Source: Selenomonadales bacterium 4137-cl (GTDB lineage Bacteria > Bacillota > Negativicutes > Sporomusales > UBA7701). From it: a stretch of DNA of 64,000 nucleotides. The DNA lies in contig JAUOZS010000001.1 in NCBI GenBank assembly GCA_032334055.1, positions 2,454,501 through 2,518,500 on the forward strand, written 5' to 3'. Within the stretch, counting starts at the first letter, position 1. The number at the start of each line of letters is the position of its first letter. The position numbers and the translations under genes are program-made. A model generated the notes under the pieces. The model searched no databases. It saw nothing but the letters and a program-made list of their open reading frames with translations, and had not been told where the DNA came from. This document shows positions 43,964 to 52,398 of the stretch, in pieces.

Positions 43964-44356
43964 TTATTCCGTTGCGGCCAGCGCCGCGAGAGCGTTGGCC
44001 AGTTCATCCTTCGTGGCGAAGATCTTTGCCGCGTCCAGCGCCGCGAAGATCGTGGCCTTGTTTGCGGCCGGTTCCACAGTAACGCCTTTTTCCGTGGCGA
44101 ACAGGATCATGGTGTTTTTCGTGATTCGGTCCAGGCGCTTCATGTCGAAATCGCCGGCGTTCGCAGGCGGATCGGCGGGCGGCTGCACCGGGGGAGCAGC
44201 AGGAGGCGCGGGCGGCGGGGTAAATTCCGCCGAAACCACGGATCCGGCGCCGTCAGGTTTGAAGTGTTCGTTCGGCTGCGCTTCCTGTTCGATGAAATCG
44301 CCGGGATAGAACAGCCGGCCGTTGAAAGTGCAGTGAACTTTCGCTATCCACTTCAT
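43964..44356 (-). CDS. Phage structural-region protein with Pro-rich linker
   Basis: 130 aa, not recognised. N-terminal small beta domain (WIAKVHCTFNGRLFYPGDFI), Pro/Ala linker (PPPAPPAAPPVQPP), then a helical end (about 70-130). Starts at 44356 with a 4-bp overlap (ATGA) with the decoration-protein gene, so it is probably a minor head protein. After its stop a G5/C5 hairpin and TTCTTCATTT lie on the minus strand (about 43,925-43,950), a weak terminator. Confidence 0.6.
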   Translation of the reverse strand: MKWIAKVHCTFNGRLFYPGDFIEQEAQPNEHFKPDGAGSVVSAEFTPPPAPPAAPPVQPPADPPANAGDFDMKRLDRITKNTMILFATEKGVTVEPAANKATIFAALDAAKIFATKDELANALAALAATE

Positions 44357-44742
44357 CCGATCTTCACATCCGGCTTGATGGATGCGAACACCTTACCGCC
44401 CGAAGGATCGGCGGTAGCAGCCATGGACAGCCTGATCCATTCGTCATGTTCGAACGGCAGGAATGCCTGCATCAGCGTTTTCCCGGCCACTTCCTGATTG
44501 ATCCCTGCGGCCGGCGTGAAGGTGAACAGATCCACCGGCGTGGTGAACGCTTCGTCAGATGCGGTTTGCACCGTGATCCCGGTGATCTTCTTGCCGGCTG
44601 CGAAGGCAGCGGTCAGCGCCACATCGATCAGCAGCGGCCGGTAGGCGCGCCCTTTGCCGACATACACGGCGGTGGAGGTTTTCGGCGTGGCGTCGATGGT
44701 CAGGTTTTCGGCCAGGATCAGCTTGGCATCAATGTTAGCCAT
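44353..44742 (-). CDS. Capsid cement protein, Bbp16-like
   Basis: 129 aa, beta-rich. IDAKLILAENLTIDATPKTS, VYVGKGRAYRPLLIDVAL and LPFEHDEWIRLSM resemble Bbp16 of Bordetella podovirus BPP-1, the cement protein that stabilises the capsid. It lies directly after the major capsid gene, as in BPP-1. ATG at 44742 with AAGGAGG. Confidence 0.75.
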   Translation of the reverse strand: MANIDAKLILAENLTIDATPKTSTAVYVGKGRAYRPLLIDVALTAAFAAGKKITGITVQTASDEAFTTPVDLFTFTPAAGINQEVAGKTLMQAFLPFEHDEWIRLSMAATADPSGGKVFASIKPDVKIG

Positions 44743-44798
44743 AGGTTTTTCCTCCTTAAATTAATCTAGGCAAGGGGGGATTCGCTCCCCCCGCCCGA

Positions 44799-45791
44799 TC
44801 AGGTCAGTTCGGATTCGGTGTTCAGGATGGCATCGCAGCGCCGGAAGGGAACGCCCCAGAAATGGGTGATCTTCTTGCCGGCGAAGGTGTCGATGGTCAG
44901 GTTAACGTTGGCCTTGTTCTGCGCCAGCTGGTCGATCTTCGTCATGGCCTTCCGGTTCAGGTAGATCGCGGCCTTGCCCGCATCGATATCTTCGACACGG
45001 TTATAGGCGTCGATCAGGTAATTGATGAAGTTGTCAGCCGTGATCGTGGCCAGATCGATGTTGCAGAGGCGGACGCCATACCGGTAATCGCGGACAGACA
45101 GGCCAAGATCCCAATTGTATTGGGATTCATAGGCCCAGAACTCCTTGTTTTGATCGTCATACGCTTTGACGCGGCCATTATCCCGGTAGCGGAAACCGGC
45201 CGGCGTACCTTCGGGATAGAAACCGTGGATCTGGTTCTGCCCCCATACGACGATGTAGATGGAAGTCAGCGCGTTGCCGGCGCCGCCACAGTCGATCACG
45301 TATTCCGCGGCTTCGCACTTGGCGATATCCGGGGAATAGTAGTAGGCGCCCAGGCCGGTGAACTTGGCGGGGTTGATCTTCTCATCGCCATAGAACAGGG
45401 TGAGCGCCATTTCCTTGTTCATGGCCTGCTGATGCGCCTGGTTCTCGCCAAGGCGCCATTCGTTGCCGCGTTCGCTGTTCACTCCGCCGTTCTTTTCCAG
45501 CAGGCGTTCGTCCACCTTGGCCAGCGCTTCCATGCCGCCGCTGGTGAAGGTGATCTGCGAAGTCCCGCTGATGCCGGGAGTAACGCCGCGGTTGATCATG
45601 CGCCACGCGACTTCCGGCAGCTTCGTGCGCACCGTGGTCATGTGCGCGCTCTTTTCGTTGGCTTCGGTGACGATCATATCATCCAGGATCCGGTTCGTCT
45701 GCGATTGCATTTCGATGATCTTCTGGATGGTCTTGTCGAAGCCTTGCCGAGTGGCGAAGTCCTGATAGGTTGCGAAGTTAGTGGTGGCCAT
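44799..45791 (-). CDS. Major capsid protein, Bbp17-like
   Basis: 330 aa, expected HK97 fold. NFATYQDFATRQGFD at the N-terminus, LPEVAWRMINRGVTPG, YGDEKINPAKFTGLGAYY and YRYGVRLCNID are blocks shared by Bbp17-type capsid proteins. Strong ribosome site GGAGGGAAATT before the ATG. A hairpin of six G/C pairs (44774-44791) follows the stop. Several hundred copies would form the head. Confidence 0.85.
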   Translation of the reverse strand: MATTNFATYQDFATRQGFDKTIQKIIEMQSQTNRILDDMIVTEANEKSAHMTTVRTKLPEVAWRMINRGVTPGISGTSQITFTSGGMEALAKVDERLLEKNGGVNSERGNEWRLGENQAHQQAMNKEMALTLFYGDEKINPAKFTGLGAYYYSPDIAKCEAAEYVIDCGGAGNALTSIYIVVWGQNQIHGFYPEGTPAGFRYRDNGRVKAYDDQNKEFWAYESQYNWDLGLSVRDYRYGVRLCNIDLATITADNFINYLIDAYNRVEDIDAGKAAIYLNRKAMTKIDQLAQNKANVNLTIDTFAGKKITHFWGVPFRRCDAILNTESELT

Positions 45792-45852
45792 CGATAATTT
45801 CCCTCCAATCTTTTGATTGTCACCTTTTGGTGACGGTCAGGGCATAAAAAAA

Positions 45853-46569
45853 CTACTGACTATTGTTGAAGAACAGCGTCTTGATGCTGGGCGCGTTGGC
45901 CGGATCGCTGCCCCCGGGCAGGCTATCTTCCTTGACCGTGTTGCCCACGGCCAGCAGGAACTTGACAACCTCCTTGTGATTGCCCAGGCCCGACACGTTG
46001 AGCAGTTCACGCAGCTTGCCTTCTTTGTCATAGGCTTTAAGCGCGCGGTCAGCAATGCCCAGGTTTTCCTGCAGCTTGGCGCCGCCGATCTCCGGATCCT
46101 TCTCCGTTTCCTCGCCCCAGGCGTTGACCTGCTGATCGATCTGCTCCTTGAATTGCGCGACTTCCTTCTGCCGCTGCGCCTGATACATGGACGCGAACTC
46201 TTTGGCCGCACCGTTCGGCAGCTTGTACTTCTTGCCGATATCGGTGAACTGTTTGGCCAAATCCTGATCCAGCTTTACTTCAGCCGGCAGGCCGAAGTCA
46301 TAATCCCCTTCGGGAACCTTCAGATCAGGATTGTTCGGATCAGCGGGCGGATTCTGCGGATCTGCCGGATTCGCAGGCGGCGGCGTCCCAGGCGCCGGGG
46401 GATTAGCAGGCGGGGGAGAACCGGGGGGAGGATTCGCCGGGGGATTAGCGGGAGGATTGGCAGGAGGATTCCCGGGCGGATCTCCTTCGGCAAACAACTG
46501 CAGATCGAACGAACTCACTCCCGCACCGGTGTTATCCTTGGCGGGAACAGAGTGTTTTTGGAATAACAT
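45853..46569 (-). CDS. Capsid scaffolding protein with Pro/Asn repeats
   Basis: 238 aa. Residues about 30-85 consist of short Pro-rich repeats (PPGNPPANPPANPP…), then an acidic helical region (EVKLDQDLAKQFTDIGKKY, KEVAQFKEQIDQQVNAW). Place just before the major capsid gene, acidity and helix content are typical of a scaffold that is lost from the mature head. ATG at 46569 after AGGGGG. Confidence 0.75.
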   Translation of the reverse strand: MLFQKHSVPAKDNTGAGVSSFDLQLFAEGDPPGNPPANPPANPPANPPPGSPPPANPPAPGTPPPANPADPQNPPADPNNPDLKVPEGDYDFGLPAEVKLDQDLAKQFTDIGKKYKLPNGAAKEFASMYQAQRQKEVAQFKEQIDQQVNAWGEETEKDPEIGGAKLQENLGIADRALKAYDKEGKLRELLNVSGLGNHKEVVKFLLAVGNTVKEDSLPGGSDPANAPSIKTLFFNNSQ

Positions 46570-46633
46570 GGACAGACCCCCTTTTGATTTTTGGGCAAAC
46601 GAAAAGCGCCTAGCAGGTACTAAGCGCCTTCGA

Positions 46634-47026
46634 TTATTGGACTATGAACCAATCATCGGCTAGGATATCGGATCCGCTGGGAACCCAATGCGCGAAGTCA
46701 CCTTGCGCGGTGAACAGCATCAGGTACGGCCGGAAGCGGCACACCGTTCCTTCGGGGATCCCGGTTGCTTCGGACGTGTTTTTATTCAGCGGGATGCCAT
46801 CGGGATATCCTTTTTGCAGGAAGGCATACATCCCTTTGCCGTTCCAGCCAATGCGGGCCACCTTGCGGCCATCCTTTATAGCCGTGAGCGCCACGGCGAA
46901 ACCACAAGTGGCCACCGGCAGCGGTTCGCCATTCTTCCACCGATTGCCGCAGCTGCCGCAGACATTATCGCCATCAGGCCGGCGTTCCGTTTCCACCCGC
47001 GGACTTCTGCATTTGGGACACAACAT
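46634..47026 (-). CDS. Tad2-like (DUF2829) anti-defence protein with N-terminal zinc ribbon
   Basis: 130 aa. Residues about 45-130 match DUF2829: FAVALTAIKDGRKVARIGWNG, MYAFLQKGY, RPYLMLFTAQGDFAHWVPS, SDILADDWFIVQ. DUF2829 includes Tad2, which sequesters the cyclic ADP-ribose signal made by Thoeris defence. Here it is fused to a zinc ribbon (C3, C6, C23, C26) that classical Tad2 proteins of about 90 aa lack. ATG at 47026 with AAAGGGGA. It is inserted between the scaffold and Bbp19-like genes, so it would be made late. Function as a Thoeris inhibitor is inference from the family. Confidence 0.72.
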   Translation of the reverse strand: MLCPKCRSPRVETERRPDGDNVCGSCGNRWKNGEPLPVATCGFAVALTAIKDGRKVARIGWNGKGMYAFLQKGYPDGIPLNKNTSEATGIPEGTVCRFRPYLMLFTAQGDFAHWVPSGSDILADDWFIVQ

Positions 47027-47062
47027 ACTATCTTCCCCTTTCAATTCGGCCGTTTTGGGCCA

Positions 47063-47401
47063 TTATTCTCCGTCAGCTTCGCGCTGTTCGGCCAGCTTGA
47101 CCATGCGGGCATCGTCGTTTTCGCGGATCAGACTTTCCCGCTGCATGATAGGGAACAGATCCGGATCAGCTTCCATCAGATCCTTGAAAAGTTCCTGGCC
47201 GACAGCCTGCATCCCGCAGTTATAGAAGGTTTTCGAATTGCCGGTGAACGGATTGCCGAACGTGCCGCACATATTGAGCAGCCGCATGATGAACCGGCGC
47301 CCAGCTGGTTCCTTGGCCACCTGGACGATATCGGACAGTTCCCGATCTCGCAGGTATTCGGCCACTTCTTCCAGCGTCTGCGGTTGCCGCTTGCTTGTCA
47401 T
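47063..47401 (-). CDS. Bbp19-like phage protein
   Basis: 112 aa. AKEPAGRRFIMRLLNMCGTFGN, PFTGNSKTFYNCGMQAVGQEL is the signature of the Bbp19 family of BPP-1-like phages, a small head-region protein of unknown role. Starts right after the portal stop, 1 base away. Confidence 0.72.
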   Translation of the reverse strand: MTSKRQPQTLEEVAEYLRDRELSDIVQVAKEPAGRRFIMRLLNMCGTFGNPFTGNSKTFYNCGMQAVGQELFKDLMEADPDLFPIMQRESLIRENDDARMVKLAEQREADGE

Positions 47402-49078
47402 CTACGCAGCACCCCCCATCAGGACGGTCAGCGCGTTGGACCGCGACATATCGGCCTGCGAAAGATTCTTCGCGGCATCGGCGGCAGCGGCGGCGCTGGC
47501 CATCATCTGCTGCTGCTGCAGCGCCTGTTCGCGGGCGGCGCGGATCTTGCGCACGTCCTCTATGCTGCGGACGATTTCCGGCGACAGGCCAACGGCTTCG
47601 GAATACTTCCGGACAGCCTGATCCAGATCCAGAACGTCCAGCACATCCGGCTGCGCGGTTGCGACCTGCGTGGCGAACGCCACAGCCTGCGCAATGGTGT
47701 TCGTGGCCACCATCTTCTGCGCTTGCGCTAAAATGCTGATGTAATCGACCTTGATCACCTTGCCGTGAAGTTCCCGGGGGATCTCCGGAAGGAGATTGGC
47801 ACGCTGCAGGATGGCGAAGGACCGCGCGATCATCGGATCATAGAAGTCATTCTGCAGCCGTTCCAGCGTAGGCCCGATTATGAGCAGCTTTTCTTCATGC
47901 CGTTCTGCGACTTCGCGGGCGGTGATCTCCCGGCGATCCGATTCCACCATCATCAGGAACAGATCGGCGTAAAAGGCGCGCCGCACCCGCTGTTCAACGC
48001 GGTCAATCTCTGCAGCCAGGTGCTGAATGTTCTGGTTGACCAGGAACAACGGCGTGACCCCGTTGCCGCCGTTGTCATCGGCAAACGTGATCGATCCCGG
48101 CAGCAGGCTGATCAGCGTGGCTTTTGCAGAGGACGGCGCTTTGATCGGCGGCCTGTTGGCCAGCTTGATCGTCAGCAGCTTGTCCTTTTCCATCACCTGC
48201 AGCTGCTTAACCCCGGGCAGCGCTTTCCACCCCGGCCCGCGGCCGTAGTAATCGGCGCTGCGGAATACCTGCCAGCGCGGGACCATGATCGGAAATTCCT
48301 CGAACCCGCGAACCGCAAGATAGCGATCCTTTACGTTCGGTTCCCAATAGACGGAGCGGAACGGCTTGTTCAGCGCGTCCACCATATCCGGGATCCGTTC
48401 GTCATTCGGTTCGATCAGGTGATAAACCATGAACCGTTCGCCCAGCTTGCCATCTTTATAGCAGTTCCTTACTGCGTCCGATACCATATCCAGGCCAAAT
48501 TCCTTGACCATATCATAGACCGTCATCAGCCGCTTGCGGGCGAAGGTGTTCACCCTGCCGTCCGGTCCGCACGCCACCGCGTATTCGCCGATGGTGAACG
48601 ATGTGCCGCGCATAACGTTTTCGAAATCTTCCAGGATAGCCATCGCGCCTGTTCCCGGCCCGCCTAGTTCTTCGTAAACGTTATGAGTGCATTCGTAAAT
48701 GTTGGTTCGGGCATAGATCCCAAGGATCTGTTCGGCACATTTGTCCAGGAATCGGCGCACCGGCGCGTATTCGGACAGTTCCGGATCCAGCAGGCCCAGC
48801 CGGAACCACGGCCGGGATAGGCTTGTCATGCCGCTTTGCATACCCGCTGCCAGGATGCCGTTCGCGTCAACAGCTGTTTCATTAATGATCTGACCGTCCC
48901 GGCGTTCGCCGCGATTCGGTTCATCATCATCAAAAGCCCCGCGATACGGCGCGATGTAACTGCAGATCTCCTTCCACCGCGGGCGCCAATTTTCATATAC
49001 CTGGTAGCAATCTTCGAAGCGGCGTTCAATGAACTTTCTTTCCGGTAAGCCCCCCAGCTTGCGGGCCAGATTGTCCAT
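47402..49078 (-). CDS. Portal protein (podovirus head-tail connector)
   Basis: 558 aa. ERRFEDCYQVYENWRPRWKEI, IINETAVDANGILAAGMQSG, TSLSRPWFRLGL, and RLQNDFYDPMIARSF are typical of the T7/BPP-1-type connector (Head_tail_con family). Twelve copies form the DNA entry ring. The C-terminus is a Gln/Ala-rich helical tail. The ATG shares one base with the stop of the upstream gene (TAATG). Confidence 0.88.
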   Translation of the reverse strand: MDNLARKLGGLPERKFIERRFEDCYQVYENWRPRWKEICSYIAPYRGAFDDDEPNRGERRDGQIINETAVDANGILAAGMQSGMTSLSRPWFRLGLLDPELSEYAPVRRFLDKCAEQILGIYARTNIYECTHNVYEELGGPGTGAMAILEDFENVMRGTSFTIGEYAVACGPDGRVNTFARKRLMTVYDMVKEFGLDMVSDAVRNCYKDGKLGERFMVYHLIEPNDERIPDMVDALNKPFRSVYWEPNVKDRYLAVRGFEEFPIMVPRWQVFRSADYYGRGPGWKALPGVKQLQVMEKDKLLTIKLANRPPIKAPSSAKATLISLLPGSITFADDNGGNGVTPLFLVNQNIQHLAAEIDRVEQRVRRAFYADLFLMMVESDRREITAREVAERHEEKLLIIGPTLERLQNDFYDPMIARSFAILQRANLLPEIPRELHGKVIKVDYISILAQAQKMVATNTIAQAVAFATQVATAQPDVLDVLDLDQAVRKYSEAVGLSPEIVRSIEDVRKIRAAREQALQQQQMMASAAAAADAAKNLSQADMSRSNALTVLMGGAA

Positions 49079-49401
49079 TACTGACCCAGCAGCGTTTTAC
49101 GCTGCACCGGCGCCGCGCCAGTAACCCCGCGCGGGCTGGTCAGCAGCGTTTTGCGCATCCCGGCAGCAGCCATCTGCTTGCGCCGTTCGTCGGCTTGCGC
49201 GACCTGGACATTAACATCCGTGGGCGCTGCGGCTGCGCTAGGGGGCGGAGCAGCAGCCTGTTCAGTTGCCGGCGCGTTCGGGACACCGGGCATCATGCCT
49301 TCCATAGCGGCACCAGCTGCTGCACCCATGGCGACAGGCGCAACCACAGCCGCGGTACTGGCGCCCATGCCCAGGCCGGTAAGAATTGGTACAGTACACA
49401 T
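49078..49401 (-). CDS. Ala/Pro-rich phage protein between terminase and portal
   Basis: 107 aa, low complexity. Hydrophobic Ala/Gly stretch at about 10-35 (AAVVAPVAMGAAAGAAM), Ala/Pro linker, and a basic tail (RKTLLTSPRGVTG, QRKTLLGQ) where RKTLL occurs twice. Not recognised; small proteins of this shape are common before podovirus portals. Starts at 49401 with GGGAGGAAAAG. Confidence 0.6.
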   Translation of the reverse strand: MCTVPILTGLGMGASTAAVVAPVAMGAAAGAAMEGMMPGVPNAPATEQAAAPPPSAAAAPTDVNVQVAQADERRKQMAAAGMRKTLLTSPRGVTGAAPVQRKTLLGQ

Positions 49402-49416
49402 CGCTTTTCCTCCCCT

Positions 49417-50793
49417 CTAATCTTTGAATGGATCAAAATCCTGCCTTGCGAATACAACACCCCCTTGCTGTCGATACTGCGCGATAGCTTCCATTCTATC
49501 TTTAGGCTGAACCGGGAACGCGAAAGTTACGGCCAGGCCATCCCCAAGATCCGGAGACTTGCCCAGCCGCTTTTTGATATCGTCCTTGCTTTCCAGCTTC
49601 ATGCGATTGTTCGCGTCATAGCTGAATGTAGGGACCACCAGATCCGTTTTCAGTTCGGGCAGGTTCGGGATCGCGCCGCCGAGCAGGAACCATTCGTACA
49701 TCAGCCCCCACATTTCGCTGCGCTTATCCACATACTGATTCGGCGCTATCGGCGTGCCTCCAAAAGCGACTTCGGTGATATCGACATATCCCAGCTGCCG
49801 CATCCTGTCGATTATTCCGGCGCCGTGGCCGGCATCGCAGAATGTCATATCCGGCCGAAATGATTCCACCTTCCGCGTCAGGTGGCCGACCAGCGTCATG
49901 TTGTCCACCTTGCGGTAAATCTCCGGATTCAGCATCTGCAATCCCCAGCGTGGAACGAACACGCTGCGATCATCACCGAAGCGCGCCGGATCGACGCCAA
50001 GGATCTTAGGCGATCCCTGCAGATCCCGCGGCGTGAAGATCTTGGCAGCTGCGGCCGTGACGATATCGATGGTAAGCAGAACATTATCGGCCGATGCCGT
50101 GAAGTCGCACAGAAATTCCTGGCGGAACTGCGCATCGGACATTGTACGGCGCATATCTTCCAGTTCCTGCGGACTAAGCACGCCGGTTTCATCGGCCCGG
50201 AACAGCGCGCAGTACCACGCTGGATTGTTTTCAGCCATAGCCTTCTGCGCGTACAGGTAGATATCATAAAACTGATTCTGGCCTTTCGGCGTACCCATGA
50301 ACACGCACCAGCCGTTCCGATCCGCCAGCAGCGGCCGGATAACCGATCCCCAAACATCAGGCTTAAACTGGCCGTATTCATCCAGGATTGCGCCGTCCAG
50401 GTAGATGCCGCGGATCGCGTCCGGATTGTCGGCGCCCATGATGTAGATCCGGGAAGTAGTTCCGTTGCAGTTCGGGATCTCCACCCACAGTTCGGATTCA
50501 TTGACCTTCCGCCCGGGGAAGGGGATCGTGAACCGCTTCAGGTAATCCCAGGCGATCATCTTGGCCTGTTTGAGCAGCGGCGCCATGTACGCATAGCGGC
50601 CATGCGGCAGGCGAAGGTTGACGGCCATCTTGATCATATGATTAATCGCCAGATAGGTTTTCCCCATCCGGCGATGCGCTACGACCACATTGAAGCGATG
50701 CGATTCAAGGTTCGGATGAATTACTGTCTGCGGAAAGCGCGGCCGGTATGGGATTATCACCCGCTGCGGCTGCATCGCCGGCGCCTGATCCAT
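49417..50793 (-). CDS. Terminase large subunit
   Basis: 458 aa packaging motor. Walker A AHRRMGKT at 39-46, Walker B AILDEYGQF with Asp-Glu at about 138-139, the C-motif MGTPKG, and the RNase-H-like nuclease with GVDPARFGDD near 270 and a late Asp in SPDLGDGLAV. ATG at 50793 after GGGAGGG. It overlaps the small-subunit gene by 89 bp. A 47-bp piece of this gene (50096-50142) has a diverged copy in the MazG-like gene at 54853-54899. Confidence 0.9.
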   Translation of the reverse strand: MDQAPAMQPQRVIIPYRPRFPQTVIHPNLESHRFNVVVAHRRMGKTYLAINHMIKMAVNLRLPHGRYAYMAPLLKQAKMIAWDYLKRFTIPFPGRKVNESELWVEIPNCNGTTSRIYIMGADNPDAIRGIYLDGAILDEYGQFKPDVWGSVIRPLLADRNGWCVFMGTPKGQNQFYDIYLYAQKAMAENNPAWYCALFRADETGVLSPQELEDMRRTMSDAQFRQEFLCDFTASADNVLLTIDIVTAAAAKIFTPRDLQGSPKILGVDPARFGDDRSVFVPRWGLQMLNPEIYRKVDNMTLVGHLTRKVESFRPDMTFCDAGHGAGIIDRMRQLGYVDITEVAFGGTPIAPNQYVDKRSEMWGLMYEWFLLGGAIPNLPELKTDLVVPTFSYDANNRMKLESKDDIKKRLGKSPDLGDGLAVTFAFPVQPKDRMEAIAQYRQQGGVVFARQDFDPFKD

Positions 50794-51178
50794 CTAATTC
50801 ACCCTCCCAAACGCAAACAAAAGCATGTTGCACCGGCCCGCCCTTCGGTCCCGATACTTCATGCTTCTGCTTTATTTCGCCGCGCAGTTCGAAGAACAAT
50901 TTTGCGGCCGGGATATCTCCCATCTTCATCTTCCGGATTATCGCCATGTAACCATCGGCCACGGCGCTATCGGTGTACTTGTGAACGCGGTCCTGCAGGT
51001 ACTTGTTGAACGCAGGATCCTGGCGCCATCGCCAGAGGGTACTTTCCGCAATTCCGACCTGCGCGCATTTCGCTTTCGCCGGCCGCATATCGTCAGGATT
51101 TATCAGCAGTTCAATGATAGCGATCTGTTCAGCCGTTGGAACGAAATCCTTGCAAATCTTTTCATCTTCAGGCATCAT
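50705..51178 (-). CDS. Terminase small subunit
   Basis: 157 aa. The N-terminal half has a helix-turn-helix (KAKCAQVGIAESTLWRWRQDPAFN), the DNA-recognition part of phBC6A51-like small terminases; the C-terminal part is helical (AAKLFFELRGEIKQKHEV) with an Ala/Ser tail. Starts ATG at 51178 after GGAAGGTGGTA. Placed just before the large subunit. Confidence 0.82.
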   Translation of the reverse strand: MMPEDEKICKDFVPTAEQIAIIELLINPDDMRPAKAKCAQVGIAESTLWRWRQDPAFNKYLQDRVHKYTDSAVADGYMAIIRKMKMGDIPAAKLFFELRGEIKQKHEVSGPKGGPVQHAFVCVWEGELDGSGAGDAAAAGDNPIPAALSADSNSSEP

Positions 51179-51791
51179 TACCACCTTCCAAAAGATCAGG
51201 CACTTCCGCGCCCGGGCTATTCCATTCCAGGCCGGCTTCGGCCAAGATGCTGGCGAAATCCTCCACGCTATGTTCTTCGATCCCGCCGTCAAACTTGATA
51301 TGCTTCAGTTCGTGCAGCATCAGCCATGCCCGCTGCCGTTCGTCCAGGCACATCCCCATTATGTTCGGTTCATAGAACGTGATGATGAACCTGAAATCCG
51401 TCAGCGCCCGAAAGCTGTCACGGACCGCGCGGCATTCAGCCAGAACCATCTTCGCGCTGCCCTTCTTCTTCTTCGGCTCCCAGCTGGTGACGTAGCAGAT
51501 CCGTTCCCGACCTATAAACCCATCGATCACAGCCGCCACTTCCATGCGCACATCAATAACCTTATCGGCCAGCGCGCGCAGATCCGGATCCACGCGGCAA
51601 TCGTAGCACTCCACTTCATCCGTATCGTATTCCTTCACGATCCGGTTCCCATCGGGCAGATCCAGGATGATATCGAACCGCTTATGCGGGGGATCGCCAA
51701 GTTCAGGATTGCCGTCCATTTCCTTCCGCGTGCGCCGGCGCAGGATGACGCCGCGAACCGGGACGAACACCCGATCACCTTCCAGGAACAT
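51168..51791 (-). CDS. Putative phage metallopeptidase (HELKH)
   Basis: 207 aa. Zinc motif MLHELKHI near residue 160, preceded by FRALTDFRFIITFYE and followed by a glutamate-rich block (EEHSVEDFASIL) that matches the PhageMetallopep family. The N-terminal 75 residues are a beta-rich basic domain (VFVPVRGVILRRRTR) not usual in that family. Function in the phage is unknown. It is separated from terminase by an 11-bp overlap. Confidence 0.72.
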   Translation of the reverse strand: MFLEGDRVFVPVRGVILRRRTRKEMDGNPELGDPPHKRFDIILDLPDGNRIVKEYDTDEVECYDCRVDPDLRALADKVIDVRMEVAAVIDGFIGRERICYVTSWEPKKKKGSAKMVLAECRAVRDSFRALTDFRFIITFYEPNIMGMCLDERQRAWLMLHELKHIKFDGGIEEHSVEDFASILAEAGLEWNSPGAEVPDLLEGGNDA

Positions 51792-51966
51792 AATTCACAT
51801 CCAATCCCGGCCGCTTCACGCGGATCGCCGGCAGCGTCTTGCCCAGCAACGTCAGCGGCGTTGTCCTGCACTCCCGGCAAACATCGCCCACGGTAACAGA
51901 ACGCCCCTCTTTTTTGCACTTCAGCAGGAAGTCATACACGCGCTGTTCTTTTCGGGATAGCCGCAC
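51775..51966 (-). CDS. Small winged-helix-like phage protein
   Basis: About 63 aa from a GTG at 51966 (GGGGTG upstream). RLSRKEQRVYDFLLKCKKEGRSV and VGDVCRECRTT look like a small DNA-binding winged helix. It is the first gene after the intrinsic terminator at 51977-52019, so it may be the first gene of the late unit. A longer version from an ATG at 52038 would run through the terminator and has no ribosome site. Confidence 0.5.
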   Translation of the reverse strand: MRLSRKEQRVYDFLLKCKKEGRSVTVGDVCRECRTTPLTLLGKTLPAIRVKRPGLDVNYVPGR

Positions 51967-51976
51967 GTCCAGCACC

Positions 51977-52019
51977 CCAAAAATTAAAAGCGCCACCCAT
52001 TTCAGGCGGCGCCGGATAA
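51977..52019 (-). terminator. Intrinsic terminator between early and late phage genes
   Basis: On the minus strand GCGCCGCC, loop TGAAATG, GGTGGCGC, then TTTTAATTTTT. It should stop transcription coming from the early region unless an antiterminator acts. Confidence 0.75.
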
Positions 52020-52050
52020 TTTTACTCGATATCAACATAACACGGTTTTT

Positions 52051-52311
52051 TCATTTTGCGGAACTTGTCTGATAAAAATTTTCCTCCTTTTCATTATCCA
52101 TCAGCTGCAGCGTCAGATCACCTTTGTCGTTCGTGAGCATCAGCAGGCAGGTATCCGGATTGATTTTTTGCGCATCGGCCGCTGTCAGTACGATCTTGCC
52201 ACCCTTCCTGGCGATCAAGGCGCCCAGCAGCAGCGCGGGATCTGGATTGGTTATTCCGTGAGAGCGAAGCGCGCGATGAAAAGATGATTTTGATGGACAG
52301 GCACTTGACAT
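52051..52311 (-). CDS. Small phage protein of unknown function
   Basis: 86 aa. Helical start (KSSFHRALRSHGITNPDPALL) and beta-like second half (GGKIVLTAADAQKI, LMLTNDKGDLTLQLM). ATG at 52311 with GGAGGGG. Last gene before the early-late terminator. Confidence 0.6.
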   Translation of the reverse strand: MSSACPSKSSFHRALRSHGITNPDPALLLGALIARKGGKIVLTAADAQKINPDTCLLMLTNDKGDLTLQLMDNEKEENFYQTSSAK

Positions 52312-52398
52312 TTTCACCCCTCCGGGCAGATTTTTCCGATTAAGGTAATAGCTGTTATTCTTGACCGCTTAGTCAAATTCCTGCCTTTGTCAAATAAT

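Noticed and set aside
46400..46480. Short tandem repeats resembling a CRISPR or minisatellite
   Set aside because: They are codon-phased repeats that encode the Pro/Asn/Ala linker of the scaffolding protein; no spacers and no cas genes.
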